From Lutjanus erythropterus (taxonomy: Eukaryota; Chordata; Actinopteri; Lutjaniformes; Lutjanidae), in NCBI GenBank assembly GCA_020091685.1, contig CM034603.1:15417596-15481595 (forward strand): a DNA stretch of 64,000 nucleotides, written 5' to 3'. Below the pieces are notes generated by a model. It was not told the origin of the DNA and did no database searches. It saw only the letters and a program-made list of their open reading frames with translations. Numbering within the stretch: position 1 is the stretch's first letter; the number at the start of each line of letters is the position of its first letter. The position numbers and the translations under genes were made by a program. This document shows positions 13,361 to 25,800 of this stretch, piece after piece.

Positions 13361-14609
13361 CAGCGTAAGTGATTTTAAAATTCTATTGTTGATCTTCAAA
13401 TAACTTAACTAAAGATTATTGTTATTATTATAAAAGAAGAGTAAAATAACAGTCAAAGGCTTCCCACACAGTGGGATCAAAACTCAGTTACGTCTACCTT
13501 ATCAGTCCTATAATCTTTCTAGTGCACTGACTTTTGTCAATAACTCATATTAAATCAGACTTGAGAGGTGGGGTTGTGACTGTACAAAACTAGGTGAGTG
13601 AATAAGGAGCAGCTGAGAACAGCATCTCACCCTGGCTGTTACAGTTGGGCGGCTCAGTAACCATAAGACAAAGCAAGTGGTACAAAATGAAAAAGTGGGA
13701 GAAAAACTGCATTGCACAGATGCTGTCAGCTGCTGTAACTTGTCTTCAAAATGATTCCTGGCAGTTTTCCACCCTCTAGCTTCAACTCAGTGGATGAAGC
13801 AATGTGGAGAGATGAGCCTGAGATAGAAACTGCTGGCTGTGATTACTTCAATGACCATGCAAATCCTGCAAGGTCATTCTGATCGGCACGCAGGGAGGCA
13901 GAGAGGTAAAAGAAAAACTGTGCTGCAATTATGACGTGGTGACAACAATTCAATAGGGGGAGGGGGACACTGTAAAAGACAGCTATGTCCACCAGACATG
14001 TCCCAACCTGAACTGAAAAGTGAGAATCTGCCCATGAAGCACTCTGCTGTAAATGGTATGGAGTTTGAGTAAGTGGTGTAGTGAAATAAATTACATTAGT
14101 AATGAAAACTCAAAACTACTACAGTCTACAAATAAATCCACAAATGCTTGCTGTAACAGAAACCATCAGTCTTAATATTAGGTGACTCTACTGAGCTACA
14201 GCAGACCTTAAAAGTTGAACGTGTGCATCACACTATGTGGACTGTTTTTGTCTAGTTGGCTGAGATAAAAGGGACAGTGAGAAAAACTGAGAAGAACAAT
14301 CTGATAAGAGCTTGTTTTTTCCATGAAAGATTCAAGGCTGAATGGAAACAACCACATGACATCAAACAGAGTCTCAGCTTCCTGTTCTCCTGACTTTGAT
14401 TATTTTGTCTATTCAAGCGGCCATGTTAAGAAACAATCGTCAGCAGTAAAATGACAATGTTTGGTTGAGCAACATGATGTTCTGGGGCTAAAATCTGGGC
14501 AGTTTATTACATCCTTGGTCTTATTTTTGTAGTTTTGGCAGTCTTTTCTGTCATGTTATGATAAAGCTGTAGTCATCAAATTAATTCCTAAGCTCTGGGA
14601 ACTTGGACA

Positions 14610-14845
14610 GACACCTGAAATGTCTTTAAAAACCACAGTTTTCTCTGTAGCTGCACCAAGGCTCTAGAAAAGTCTTCCTGAAAACATAAGAACAACATAA
14701 TCTCTTGACTCCTTTGAAAAGTGTCTTAAAACCTTCTTTTATCCCCTTGCCTACCTTGCAATGACTCTTGACATGATTTGCATTCTGATATGCATGAATG
14801 CCTAATAATGTACACTATATACTTATGCTTTTAATTAATTACTTA
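14610..14845 (+). mobile_element. L2-type LINE, C-terminal end of ORF2
   Basis: A plus-strand frame reads TVFSVAAPRL, stop, KSLPENIRTT, stop, SLDSFEKCLKTFFYPLAYLA. The FSVAAPRLWNSLP...SFKSRLKTYLF pattern is the usual end of L2 ORF2. Same strand as the 13.3-kb scrap, so both may come from one insertion broken by deletion. Confidence 0.6.
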
Positions 14846-15270
14846 AGTCTAGTGATAATCTTTTTACGCAATTATGTTTGTTGGATACAACTTTGGCACA
14901 AACCTGGTGTGTTTGTAAACAGCTCTATTAATACATTTGACCTCTGACCCTCATTGCACAGGAAACTGCACATAACAGCAGTAACAAGGGTTGAACCAGG
15001 AAGCTGGTCTGTAAACTACGATGGGTGTTTTCAACAAACACTTTGGTGATAATTTCACCCTTTCCTCCCAACCAAATAATCTGCTTTAAAACTGCAAGAC
15101 CATCTGACCACTAGCGTCTCTCTCAGTTTGGGCATTAATTAACTACAGTACAGTGTTATTTTAAACTAATAGGAATAATGGCAATAAATAAAACCCACTG
15201 GTCAAAAACCACAAACTTGTCTTCAAGGTTCATGTTGACAAGCATGTGCCACGATGACACAGATGTGAAT

Positions 15271-15532
15271 TAGGGCTGCGTAATATGGTTAAAATAAAAA
15301 CAAAACAAAACAAAAAAAAACTGATATTGCACTTGCAATATGAGTCACAGTTAGTGGGAATGGTCATTTTGGCAGCATTAAAAAAAAACTATTAACATCA
15401 CAATGATGTGACATTTGTTGGGTTCTGCACCAAATGTATCAAAAATACCAAAAGCTTCAGCCTCTTCAATTTGGATATTGCACTTGATCATATTGCGATT
15501 TTGATAATATTTTGATTAATTGTGCAGCCCTA
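15271..15532. mobile_element. hAT-like MITE with TAGGGCTGC termini
   Basis: Starts TAGGGCTGCG and ends GTGCAGCCCTA; flanking octamers ATGTGAAT and CTGTAAAT agree at six of eight positions. Interior GATATTGCACTT and CATATTGCGATTTTGATA are typical of this fish family. Confidence 0.6.
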
Positions 15533-15655
15533 CTGTAAATAAAAGTCTACATTATGACTTATTATCCCTACACTCTGAACATCTCAATTGTTCTGTGCTT
15601 CTTTTACATGTCGTTTTTGGAAATTTTCATTAGTTGTCATGATGGATAAACATAC

Positions 15656-15978
15656 TCTAGGGCAGGGACTTAATTTCATCCTGGGCCACATCAGTCTTTG
15701 GGTAGCCTACAATCAAGGTTTCAAATCCAAAATGTATATTTGCTTAAAAATTAAAAGATGTTGGACAACTTTGCTAAATGCTGCTACTGTTACCAGCTAT
15801 AACCACGTGGCTGGAGATGCATCCTGGAACATGTAGTAGTTTATGGACATTGTACATCTGTAATGAAGCATAGACTTGTATTGTTATGTACTCTGAAAGC
15901 TGTTGTGGGCCACATAAAATGAGGTGTGAGGCCATATTTTCCCCACGGGCCTTGAGTGTGACGTGTGCTCTAGGGTTT
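15656..15978. mobile_element. Degenerate hAT-like MITE (GGGCCACAT family)
   Basis: Left CTAGGGCAGGGACTTAATTT followed by CCTGGGCCACAT, and right GGGCCACATAAAATGAGG with GGGCCTTGAGTGTGACG, resemble a very common teleost hAT-derived repeat. Ends are decayed. Confidence 0.45.
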
Positions 15979-17897
15979 TTGTTGGCACTCAACCTTAGAC
16001 TGTGTATGTTCTATGTTATACCTGGCTACAAGACCAGCCTCCCCTTGGAGACAATAAAGGTGAAGTTACTGTGGCTTTTAGAGGTAAAAAAAAAAAAAAA
16101 AATGGCATCTCTGGGTCAGGATGAAGCATGTTTTTTTCACGGCCTTTCTCTGCTTGAACATATTTTATCACCACAAGAGTTGATACATCACAAATCCAGG
16201 GCTGCAGAGGTTAAAATATTGGTAAGATTCAGTGGCTCAGTCTCAACACTCCACGAATACATTTACTCTATGAAAAAGGACAACAATAAAGAGATTCAGC
16301 GCTTTGCACTTTTCATTATTACAAAAATTATGAGAATACAAAGAGCAGAAGGGTCATCATAGAGAAGGGTTTGTGAAACTGACAATTAACAACAAGCATT
16401 ATGTGACTACAAATTATATTCACTCAGGCGTACAAAATTTCAACCGTCTTTGGCAAAAAAAAAATGCTCTTCAGAACAGCAGCCTTTCACAGGGCCTGAA
16501 CCTGTATTTCTGGTCTTAAATGCAAATGAACAAAAGTATGCATCACGTCTTCGGTTTCTCAGAAAGCAAACCTGCACAAAGTACAAAAACCTGCATGTGT
16601 CAAACCAGCTCAACAAGACAAGGGGGTTCACTGGATTCCCTCTGTGGGATTTAAGTGCATTTTAAAGATAACAGCACAAAATCACAGATAATGTGAAATG
16701 GTATATTACGTCTGTTAAACATAGTGCATTATAAGGAGGCAGAAGTACGAGTGAAAGGAAAAGGATGATGAGGAGAAGCGGCCAGGCAGGTCTCCTAGAA
16801 TAATCTACTAATCTAATCTGAAATGGAATTACCTCAGGGGCACAGTCCAAACAGGAAGTTAAGGAGCTTTTATCCTGCAGAAGAAGAGCTGACATTAAAC
16901 CTAGGAGAGCTGACGGTGTGGTGCTCATTTCCCAGCATGACTCTGCAGGACTGTCTACTCCTGCTGTAATCTTTGTCCGTTTTTGTTTTATAAAAGCAAT
17001 TAAATCAGACAGTGTATTTGGGAGCTCATGCCTTCGCTTTGTAATGTACAGGTTTTACAGACAGGTGTGTGGGGAGCAGACATACACTCATGGCTGCCCA
17101 GTTGCTTGATGACGGTTTGAGAAATAAACGCAGAAGCTGCAGAGCTTGGTTTGAACTTGTAGCTGTGCAGTTTAAGGTTGAACCATCCAACTATTACACC
17201 ACACTGTAAACTACCATTATGCTGAGGAGTCAGCAAATACTTCTAATACAAGCCTAAACAAGTCTTACCTAATTCACGATTAAACACCAAATAAGGAGGC
17301 CTTGAGCTATGAAGAAACATTCAGGCTAGAAAAGCATTCAGTTTATTCAGATGGTCAGACCACTACAGTGATGTTACGATCAACTGGTTAAAAACAGCTG
17401 TGTCATTTAACTATAATTGCATAATACAGTGCAGTGACTGTCAACTATGGTCCAAAGTGTGGGCTACCGAGCGGTTAAGACGTTATCTGACAAGAACCGT
17501 TCATCCACCCACCCACCTCAGTGAAGTAGCAGACATCTTGTGTCAAACATATTTGCATATTCATAGATTCAGGTTTTCTGAATATGGGAGAACAATGTAG
17601 AAAACCCATATCAGGCAGATTATTTCTAGATGCTTTAAAACGTGTTTGGAGAGGATCTTTTAAAGTAGACTCTGGTCTAGTCTGGTCACAGCCACTCCTA
17701 CCCGCTTGCCAGTCCCCATATCCAAGAAAGGTTGAGAACCCAACAACATAGTGAATACTGTTAATCAAACAGCCCTGACAGCCTGAACTCATCATAAAAT
17801 GCTTAAATGCATCTTCAGCTCTTGTTTCTCTTTGATCAATGTATATGGATGAAGAGAGGATCAACTTTTGGTCTGCCGATGTTTACCTCCTCTACTC

Positions 17898-18626
17898 TTA
17901 AAGGAATCATTCAGATTGTTTGATGCAGGGTTGTATGAGGTGCTTACAGATTGTCAGTATACCAGCTACAGTAGATGGTGGTTGACACACCCCTGGTTTG
18001 GAGAAGCAGCAGGAGTACCAGCATAGGAAGCTAAGTAAAGAACTGCTGTGGGTCAGCAACAAAAGGTATTTTAGCCACTTACAAAAGGTCCACCTAAAAA
18101 GAGAAACCAATATCAGGTTAAGTGACAGGAATAATGGGAAACATCCCTTATACAAGCCAAATACAGCATGGCTCTCTCCACACCAACCAAACTCCATAGG
18201 CAAAATCTATAATTATACCTCTTAGAATATAAATGTTGCTGTTCTACTGCTGCCTCAGTTTGATTGTTTATTTGTTGTTTGTTTGTGTTATTGTGTGACT
18301 TCTGTGTTTTTAAAGGATAATTCAGATTCACAGAAGTCACAAAATAACACAAAGTGGTAGTCCAGCCACTCTTGTATTCTGAGCAGTAAAATTACTGATT
18401 TTGCCAATGTAGTCTATTGGCTTTGGAGAGAGCGATATTTGTCTCATGTAATAGCTGTTTGCCATCAGAAAAGCTGTCTGACTGCAAGGTTTTTTTCAGT
18501 AGCTAAAATACATTTTGCTGTCGACCCTAGCCACAGCAGTTCACGGCATTTACTGTAACCAATACACTGATTATTGATAAGTACCTAATACAACCCTCTA
18601 TCAAGTAATCCAAAATATCCCTTTAA
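17898..18626. mobile_element. Foldback TTAA-type MITE, copy 1 (both arms)
   Basis: TTAA at both ends, then inverted termini (TTAAAGGAATCATTCAGATT at the left; TTAAAGGGATATTTTGGATT read inward from the right). The left arm holds CAGTAGATGG-type and GGTATTTTAGCCAC motifs; the right arm holds their reverse complements. TTAA target duplication is typical of Kolobok and piggyBac superfamilies; the family here is not identified. No transposase is encoded. Confidence 0.8.
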
Positions 18627-19769
18627 CACTGTGAAACTAACAAAGTAGATGATCAGGTCCTGGGTGTTTCAACAATGAGGCAACCCTCTAGAGGCACACA
18701 CACACATAAATTGTGCAAAGTGCTGAGTAATAATTACTTGCACAAAAAGACAAAGAAATCACAGCACAGTGCCATCTTGTTCCCAGCTGTACTTTTACTC
18801 CATATGGACTTGAGTGACAACATTTCAACCACAAATGGCTCTTCTTCAGGGCATGAAAAGGACAACATGGTGGTTAATGTTGTTCTTTTTTCACAGATAA
18901 ACATGTCTATGTAAAATAAAAAATACTGGAAGCCTAAAAAAAAGAGGAGTGTGCATGCACTTGTGTCATCGTTTTTGTCTAAAAAAAGTTTTCTCACATT
19001 GCTGTGAGAAATGCATGTGAATTATTTGGCATGTATTATTTCTAGTTCTGTGACTTGCACTTGGCATGTCAATATCCCACATCTATAAACATAACAGTTT
19101 CTCAACTCAGTGAGCAGAACTGTGTGCATAAGATCCGGTGTCATAGTTTATTTCTAATCTAAGGTTTATTAGTAACTTAAGGTTTTTATACTAAGGAAAA
19201 AAGAGAAACAGAAAGAGCCTATACATCACACAGAGCAGAACTAGAACAAAGCTTAAGCCAGGATCATCCTACCATTGATCCCCAACCAGTTCATATTAGA
19301 ACCATTCACACTCTGGTTTCTTTATCCTCTGATCTCTGACCTCATCGTAACAAAACTAGGTTGCATTATTGGGCTACGTGTACAATGAAACGCTTAAAAA
19401 AAAAAGGAAAATTCACGTAAGATGTAGTGACCTACTGACATTAAACCTTCACATTGTGACGTCCTTAAGAAACCCACTGTAAGCTCTGGGGAGAAAGTAG
19501 GTCTTTGTAATTGAAGGCTAAACCAGCTGGACCGCCTCACATGCATATAAGTTGCTCTTCTACACTTCAGCTCCAGAAACCATCACAACCAATGACAACT
19601 CCTGTTCCCATCTCCGCATATCACGTACATCCCAAGCTTCTCTTATGTTAACAATGGTGTGGCAAAATTAAAATGAACAACTTTTTAAATGTGCCATTGT
19701 TATTTTTGTCATTTCTATTCAGAGAAAGGATAAAATAAAGAAAGTAAACTGTACATAATGCCACACCAC

Positions 19770-20015
19770 ACTTTGGCTCATTTGAGGTCAAGGCAACATC
19801 TTCTTTCCTGTTTTGTCCAAATAGCAATCAAAAAATCTGTATCAAAAATATTAATGAGAGAAAACAGAGAAAAGCTTGAGAAGCTGGAACCAGAGAATGT
19901 TTGCTGCTGTTGCTTTAAAATATGCTAATGATAGAAAACTGTCCAGTTATCAAAATATTTGCTGATCAATTACCTGGCAATCTACTAAGCAGTTTCTAGA
20001 CTAATTGTTTAAACT
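19770..20015. repeat. TAGGGCTGCAAC-type repeat, partial, opposite orientation
   Basis: Words such as TTGAGGTCAAGGCAAC, TTTTGTCCAAATAGC, GAAGCTGGAACCAGAGAAT and TTATCAAAATATTTGC are reverse-complement counterparts of the 38.9-kb copy. Confidence 0.5.
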
Positions 20016-21128
20016 CTGAACAGTATTTCTAATGCCATGCCTAAATATATCATATCAGAAAATGTCAGTGAAAATGAGTGTATTTAAAGATGCTTTTGTG
20101 CAATTATTTGGCTTCTGTCAGACTTTGAGGGAAGTTACAAAATCTTGGCAACAAATATATGACACATGCTGTCATGTTTGTATCAATAATCAATAATTTT
20201 CCACTGTTCTGGATACTTTGAGGTTCATGTTTTCACATTTCTTACAATTTGGAAGTGAAGACATGGATTTCCTGGACTTTTCCCAACATACAAATACAGT
20301 TTAAGAAAGCTGCATGTTCCTAAAAGAGCCATCCTACTTTAGTAAATACTGTTCAAGAAAATCAAAGCATTAAAAACCTAAAAGTTGCTCTTTACAGCTC
20401 TTTATCTCTGTCTTTTATTACACCGTTGCATCAAAATAAGGCTATATGTAAGTCTTGGTTCCATGTTGTCAAGTTAATAATCTCCGACTATGAGCCTCAC
20501 TGGGGGCAAAGTGCACACAGAGACAGTCCTTTCGACTGGAAAGTGAGAAATTATAGCGCACACTGTCATCAGCCAGACAAGCATGAGTACACATGGGCAG
20601 GGCAACAAGCAAACCTTTATTTATATTGGACCAGGAGATTATATGGTGCAAACGGCTCTCTGTCATTAAGTGGCTGCTCAGATATATATGGCGGTTTAGC
20701 GGGGATTGGTCTCATTACACAGACAAAGAGTCGTGTTTAAACATAAACTTCATTAAAAATTAACTTCTTGTGTACTAAAAACCTAACAGTATGTCTTATA
20801 AGAGGCAATAGTTAGCCTATGGGCTTTCCTCCTTTTTGTGTCTACATTTGTTTCTTGAGATCCTGATGTGTAAACTGCTGACCATTTTTAAATGTTTTTT
20901 GGCTTTTTAAAAAAAGACAAAAGGGAGAAAATAAAGGAAATGGGAGGAAGGAGGGTGCCACAATTTGCTATGATTCAAGATGACACAATTGTAATTTTAA
21001 AAAAGCAAACATCTATTAAAAATTGTTCTTAAAAAAGTATCTTTACGTAAATTTATCAGTTTATGGCTCTATGCTGCCAGTAAATTCATATTCTAAGACA
21101 CTAAACGTGGCTAGTAAAGTTTACATCG

Positions 21129-21476
21129 GAGTTGCAATTATTACTTGACTAATCAGTAGTCAATCTATAGGAAAATAATCTGCAACTATTTTCATAATCT
21201 ATTAACTGTTACAGTAATATTTCAAGCAAAAATGCTGTTTTCAGCCTCTTAAACATGGAGATTTCCTGCCTTTCTCTGCTCTATATCATACTGAACTGAA
21301 CATGGATTTTGCACTGACATGACATTTAAATACATCACTTTGGACTTTGCAAAACTAGAATGGACATTTTTCTCTATTTTCTGATATTTTATAGACCAAC
21401 GGATTAATAAAAAAATAATAATCAACAGAACAATCAATAGGTCTAATAAAAATGCTCACTAGTTACAGCTCTAGTT
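21129..21476. repeat. TAGGGCTGCAAC-type repeat
   Basis: GTTGCAATTATTACTTGACT at one end, CAGCCTCTTAAACATGGA, TTTTCTGATATTTTATAGAC and a GTTACAGCTCTAG terminus mark a nearly full copy, same orientation as the 38.9-kb copy. Confidence 0.65.
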
Positions 21477-22408
21477 TCCATTCAGTTCTTAATGTTTTTT
21501 TGTTTTTTAAAAAAAAGCTGTTTAATGCACTCAGTGTATCAGTCATTCTAGCTGTGTAAAAGAAAATCAACATAATATTCAAAATCAAGGTAACTATAAC
21601 AGAATATTCTGTCCTGACTGCCACCCTGCCTCCTCCTCTCTCCCATCATCACTGCTGCCCCGAGCTCGTCTCACCAGCCAGCTGTCCAAACAAATGTTAC
21701 GTAGCCAGCGCTTATGTAATGAAGCATGGCAAGTGCTTAGCGCATCCTCTTAGTTTCCCCGTCTCATGCCATCATCAGTTCAAGCATCTCAGAGTATGAC
21801 TGAACCTCCCCGTCTGTTCCTTCTGGCTAGAAAGTAGCTGGGATTCAAACCATCGATGTTATGGATCACTGTGAGCGCTCACGCTGAACGAATGGATAAT
21901 AAAATAAAGTCTCCCCCTGAGCTTCTAGTGAACAAAAAGCTGCAATATCAGCTGCTGCGTGTGAGCGAAAGAGGGAGAACGAGGCAGAGACAGAAAGAAT
22001 AGTCACAAATCTCTGAGTGCATGTGACTAAAAGCATTTGACGATAACTTTAGGGATCAGCACTCTCTGCTTGTATGAATGGGATCAGAGAAGTAGCACAA
22101 CTAATGAAATTCAAAGCAGACAGAAAATTCATTTTAAGATAATTCTTCAGAGAGCAACAAACATGGTAAATGCTGAAATCCTAGCTGACATGGCAACCCA
22201 AAAAGCTTTATAATGAGTTGCATTGTGTTAGAAATATTTCTAAGTCACTGCAGCACGTTACTTTTACACATGGGTTGTGCTGACTCTGCAACAAAAACAA
22301 GCATGTAGTTTAGGAACAGATCAAGTTGTGGATGTCTGACTGTTTCTGTCTTTTTGTGATAGCATCCCTGCTGTTGGCACACATGCACAGATAAAAAAGC
22401 TGTCTTAC

Positions 22409-22502
22409 CGTCTCATTCTCATCTGGGTACATACTGTCCTGTAGCTGAGTTGCCGCTGCAGAGGAATAAGTCTTGTAGTCGGCAGTGCTGCTGACGAGTG
22501 CA
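22409..22502 (-). other. Exon-like segment of unknown affiliation
   Basis: On the minus strand a pyrimidine-rich acceptor (tttctctgcatcatcag) is followed by 94 bases and a GTAAGA donor. One frame is open throughout and reads like protein (ALVSSTADYKTYSS, then AAATQLQDSMYPDENET). It does not fit arhgap12: the SH3 exon ends in phase 0, and reading this segment in phase 0 meets a stop. It could be an exon of a non-coding or unknown transcript, a frame-disrupting cassette exon, or chance. I do not recognise the peptide. Confidence 0.25.
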
Positions 22503-22681
22503 CTGATGATGCAGAGAAACACAGCAGTCGCTGCCTATTCACAAACTCTCTCCCTGACTGACATGTCACTGTGGCAAACCAGATAATGTCACACTGGGGG
22601 CCCTGTACACACTCAAACATACACACCCACACCCCCAACACACAGGGACTCTCATTCACTCACACACATCCTTACATAAAC

Positions 22682-22703
22682 AGAGAGAGAGAGAGAGAGA
22701 GAG
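22682..22703. repeat. (AG)n microsatellite
   Basis: Eleven AG units; an AC-rich run follows at 22,835-22,862. Confidence 0.9.
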
Positions 22704-22834
22704 TCCATATAGAGCTGAATGATGCCACAACACACACTGCTTGACCTGCCCCTAATGCCGTAATGCCACTATGAACAACACACAACCAAGGACGCCTCAG
22801 CTGAAATAATAGCTCACATGCACGCATGCACGCG

Positions 22835-22862
22835 CACACACACACACACACATACACACACA
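22835..22862. repeat. (CA)n microsatellite, interrupted
   Basis: CACACA run broken by one CATA unit, after a CACGCATGCACGCG tract that could take an alternating purine-pyrimidine form. Confidence 0.85.
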
Positions 22863-25800
22863 GATATCCAATTGAAGCTCCCAGAGGGATTAAGAAAAGC
22901 TCCATAAAGTGAGGAACACTGTGCCCCCTGCCCCCACACACACAAAGACACATCTTCTCCTCTTTGTCTCTAATCAAACAAGTCATACAGGGCAGAGTTA
23001 CGCTTTACACTGGATCATCCCCTTTAATCACTATCCAGGATATTCATTATCCTGCTGACAGTTGTGTGACAAGTTGAACTCCCATCATTCAGGGTGAGGA
23101 GGATCGTCACTCTTTTACCTAAAAAGGCATCATTCTACTTTAAAATCAAGTTCAGTATCTCCTTAATAAAAGTCTATTTTTGTGTTAGTGTGAAAGCTGT
23201 AAATCTTCACATCTTGGCTGCAGTTTTCGTCACAACTCCCACACTCTTGTTCATATGTAAATTAATTCTGTTGGTGTCAAACGGCTGGAAAACAACACCT
23301 CTGAGTTCTTCAGAGATCTGATACACTGGATCAGTGTTAGACAAGTACTGGCTGTATTCACACTACACAGAGTTTTAGTCAATTTTTTTATATAAATTCT
23401 GTTTTAGCAATCAGTTACATTTCCAGGATACAGACTGCATTGTATGAAGGCTGTCAAATGTCAATATTTTATCAATACAACGTTTAAAAACAATATAAAA
23501 CTAACATATGTATATATGTAAAGTACCAATGCTATAAAAAACAAAATATCCATACGCTCATTGAGGACCTCAGTTTAGTTTAGACTTTACTTTCAGTGTT
23601 CAGTGACTTTTTCTGGACCAGTGTCGTGTGTAGCTTGTTCATCAAAAAAAAAGAAAAAAGAAAGCAAGAAAAACAATTTATTTTATGTGCCTAGGACCTT
23701 TTTAAAATTCTTTTTGCCATGGTATCGAAAGAGGTATCAAATATCATTTTGACACTACATTATGACATACATGGATATTGCCATTAGGATTGAAGATTTT
23801 CTCCATATCACCCACCCACAGTTCAAAATCTGTATTGTTATGCAGTAACTGCCTTTATGGAAGAATCTTTTTCTAAATCTGACTTTCAAGCAGGCTGAGT
23901 GATTTGTTGTATTACAGGGTGGTAAGAACTTAAATGCTTCAACATAAAGAAGTTAAGTTGGACAGGCACCAGAGCTGGAAGAGGAGCAGGTGAATTATAA
24001 ATGAAGGCATACAAAAAAGGATTGAGAAAGAGAACAAAGAAAGAGACACAAAGGGAAGGTGTCAAACCTAACCTCACCCCTGCTCTGTTACACAAGAGCC
24101 AAACACACTGCAAAGGAGTGGGTCAGCTGCCAGACAGCCTGAAGCTCTGTGTGTTTGTGTGTGTGTCTCAGGTTGAGATCAGTACAGAACAGTACTATAA
24201 AGCCCTCAGGGCTGCTTCATAACATTTGCGATGAGCAGCACTAAAACTGACACTACCACAGTCTGCTGTACTCCATTGAGTCTGCTGTTTTTTTCCCAAA
24301 TGAACTTCTGTTTGCTGACAGTAATTTTCCTGGAAGGAGAGACATCTGTGAAGTAATTTTGAGGCTCCAATCCCAAAATACGTCAGAATCTACAACAGAA
24401 AACAGTGAAATCACTGAACCAAAGTCTTCATTAATCAATAATGATGCATTAAAAGACAGGACTAACATAATTAATATAAGGGGAAATAACTGGGAATGAT
24501 CAATTAAACCTGTAAACTGTTTGAAACACCAAAAAGGCTCCAGCTTCTGTTTTATTTGTTTCATAGGAAGGTAAATTTTCAATCTGGGTTTTGGACAGTT
24601 TTTCAGCCAAAACAAGATTATTGAAGATGACAATTCATAAACAAAACAATAAACCAAATAATCAATGCAACACTATCCCGATTAATAATAAGAAAAACTT
24701 TCAGTAGCTGTTTCCCTGAAAGCCACAGTCATCTGGTTGGCTGAATGGTGACCCAGATGTGAGAGAAGTGGGTTTGTGACAGAAGGTCACCAGTTGTAAT
24801 CCATAAACAATCTGGCAGGAAACAGGACGGAGGAAGATAAGACAAAAAGAAAGGATATAAACATACAACCGAGGTTATCAACTATTTTAGCAAAGACCGT
24901 AAAAGGCGAAGTCCAGGAAAAATATGAATGGCTTATTTAATTTTGAAATCACTCTCGTTCTGTCAACAATTAGCATCAGTGCCCTTGAGCAAGTTATTTA
25001 ATTTGCAGCAGTTCTGTAAAAGTCATGGAAGCCTAGTTATAATTAAAAGTGAGGGTGCAAGACTTGTGCCAGGCAAGGGGAGGTATGGCAGGATTTTTTT
25101 TCTGCAGGGGTGAGAAAAATGAAAAGGAAAAAAGCACATTACAAGTTTGAATTAACTGAAGCCCCTCGCACTCTCTGGGGAAAATACTGCACCAAACTCC
25201 CTTTAAAAATGCGACTTATTAACAATTCCTTACGTATGGGAAAAAACACAGAAATCTAGAAACACAAGATAAAAGGTATCATATGATGGCAGTCTTCTTG
25301 TCAATTTGGCATCAATATAATGAATAAAGATAAACTAGATTTTGGATTTTATCACCTCAACTAATTACCAGCCTCTGTTGGTTAGTTGCGCCATTTTAGT
25401 GGTAGAAGACAGTGGGAATGTACATCAAACTTTCCAAAAATTTAAATTTCTCACTAAAATGGGTGCTGGTTTGTGGATCGGATACACACCAAATTAAACA
25501 CTGACTCATAACAATGTTGATTCATCATTTATCTTATGCGTGATATATTTGAGGAGATTTTTGTCTATGACCAAAGTAACTTCCTGGTTTGCTGATTCTT
25601 GTTTGGTGCTGGTGAAAGTGCACCTACCTCCTTATAATAATGAACATGTTTGATTTGATTATGATTATGAACTATTTTTGATCGAAAATAACTCAAATGT
25701 TTAACATTAGCAAAATTATATGATCAAAAAGCAGGGTTGCAAAAGCACATAATTGCTCCTCCAAGCCTAATAGTGGGGACACAGCTGCTCCACTTGCTCC

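Noticed and set aside
15886-16362. 158-residue plus-strand frame
   Set aside because: Runs from a degenerate hAT-like repeat across an A-tract; composition is not protein-like and no family matches.
17458-17512. tRNA-like A box (GGCTACCGAGCGGTTAAGACG)
   Set aside because: No B box, anticodon stem or acceptor stem can be drawn; at most the head of a decayed tRNA-derived SINE.
22405-22659. Alternative minus frame over the 22.4-kb exon-like segment (QLSYRTVCTQMRMRR end)
   Set aside because: It would need a different acceptor and gives a stop at the donor; the other frame looks more protein-like, and neither is established.
24253-24657. 134-residue minus-strand frame
   Set aside because: Low-complexity, AT-driven and without exon signals or recognisable domain.
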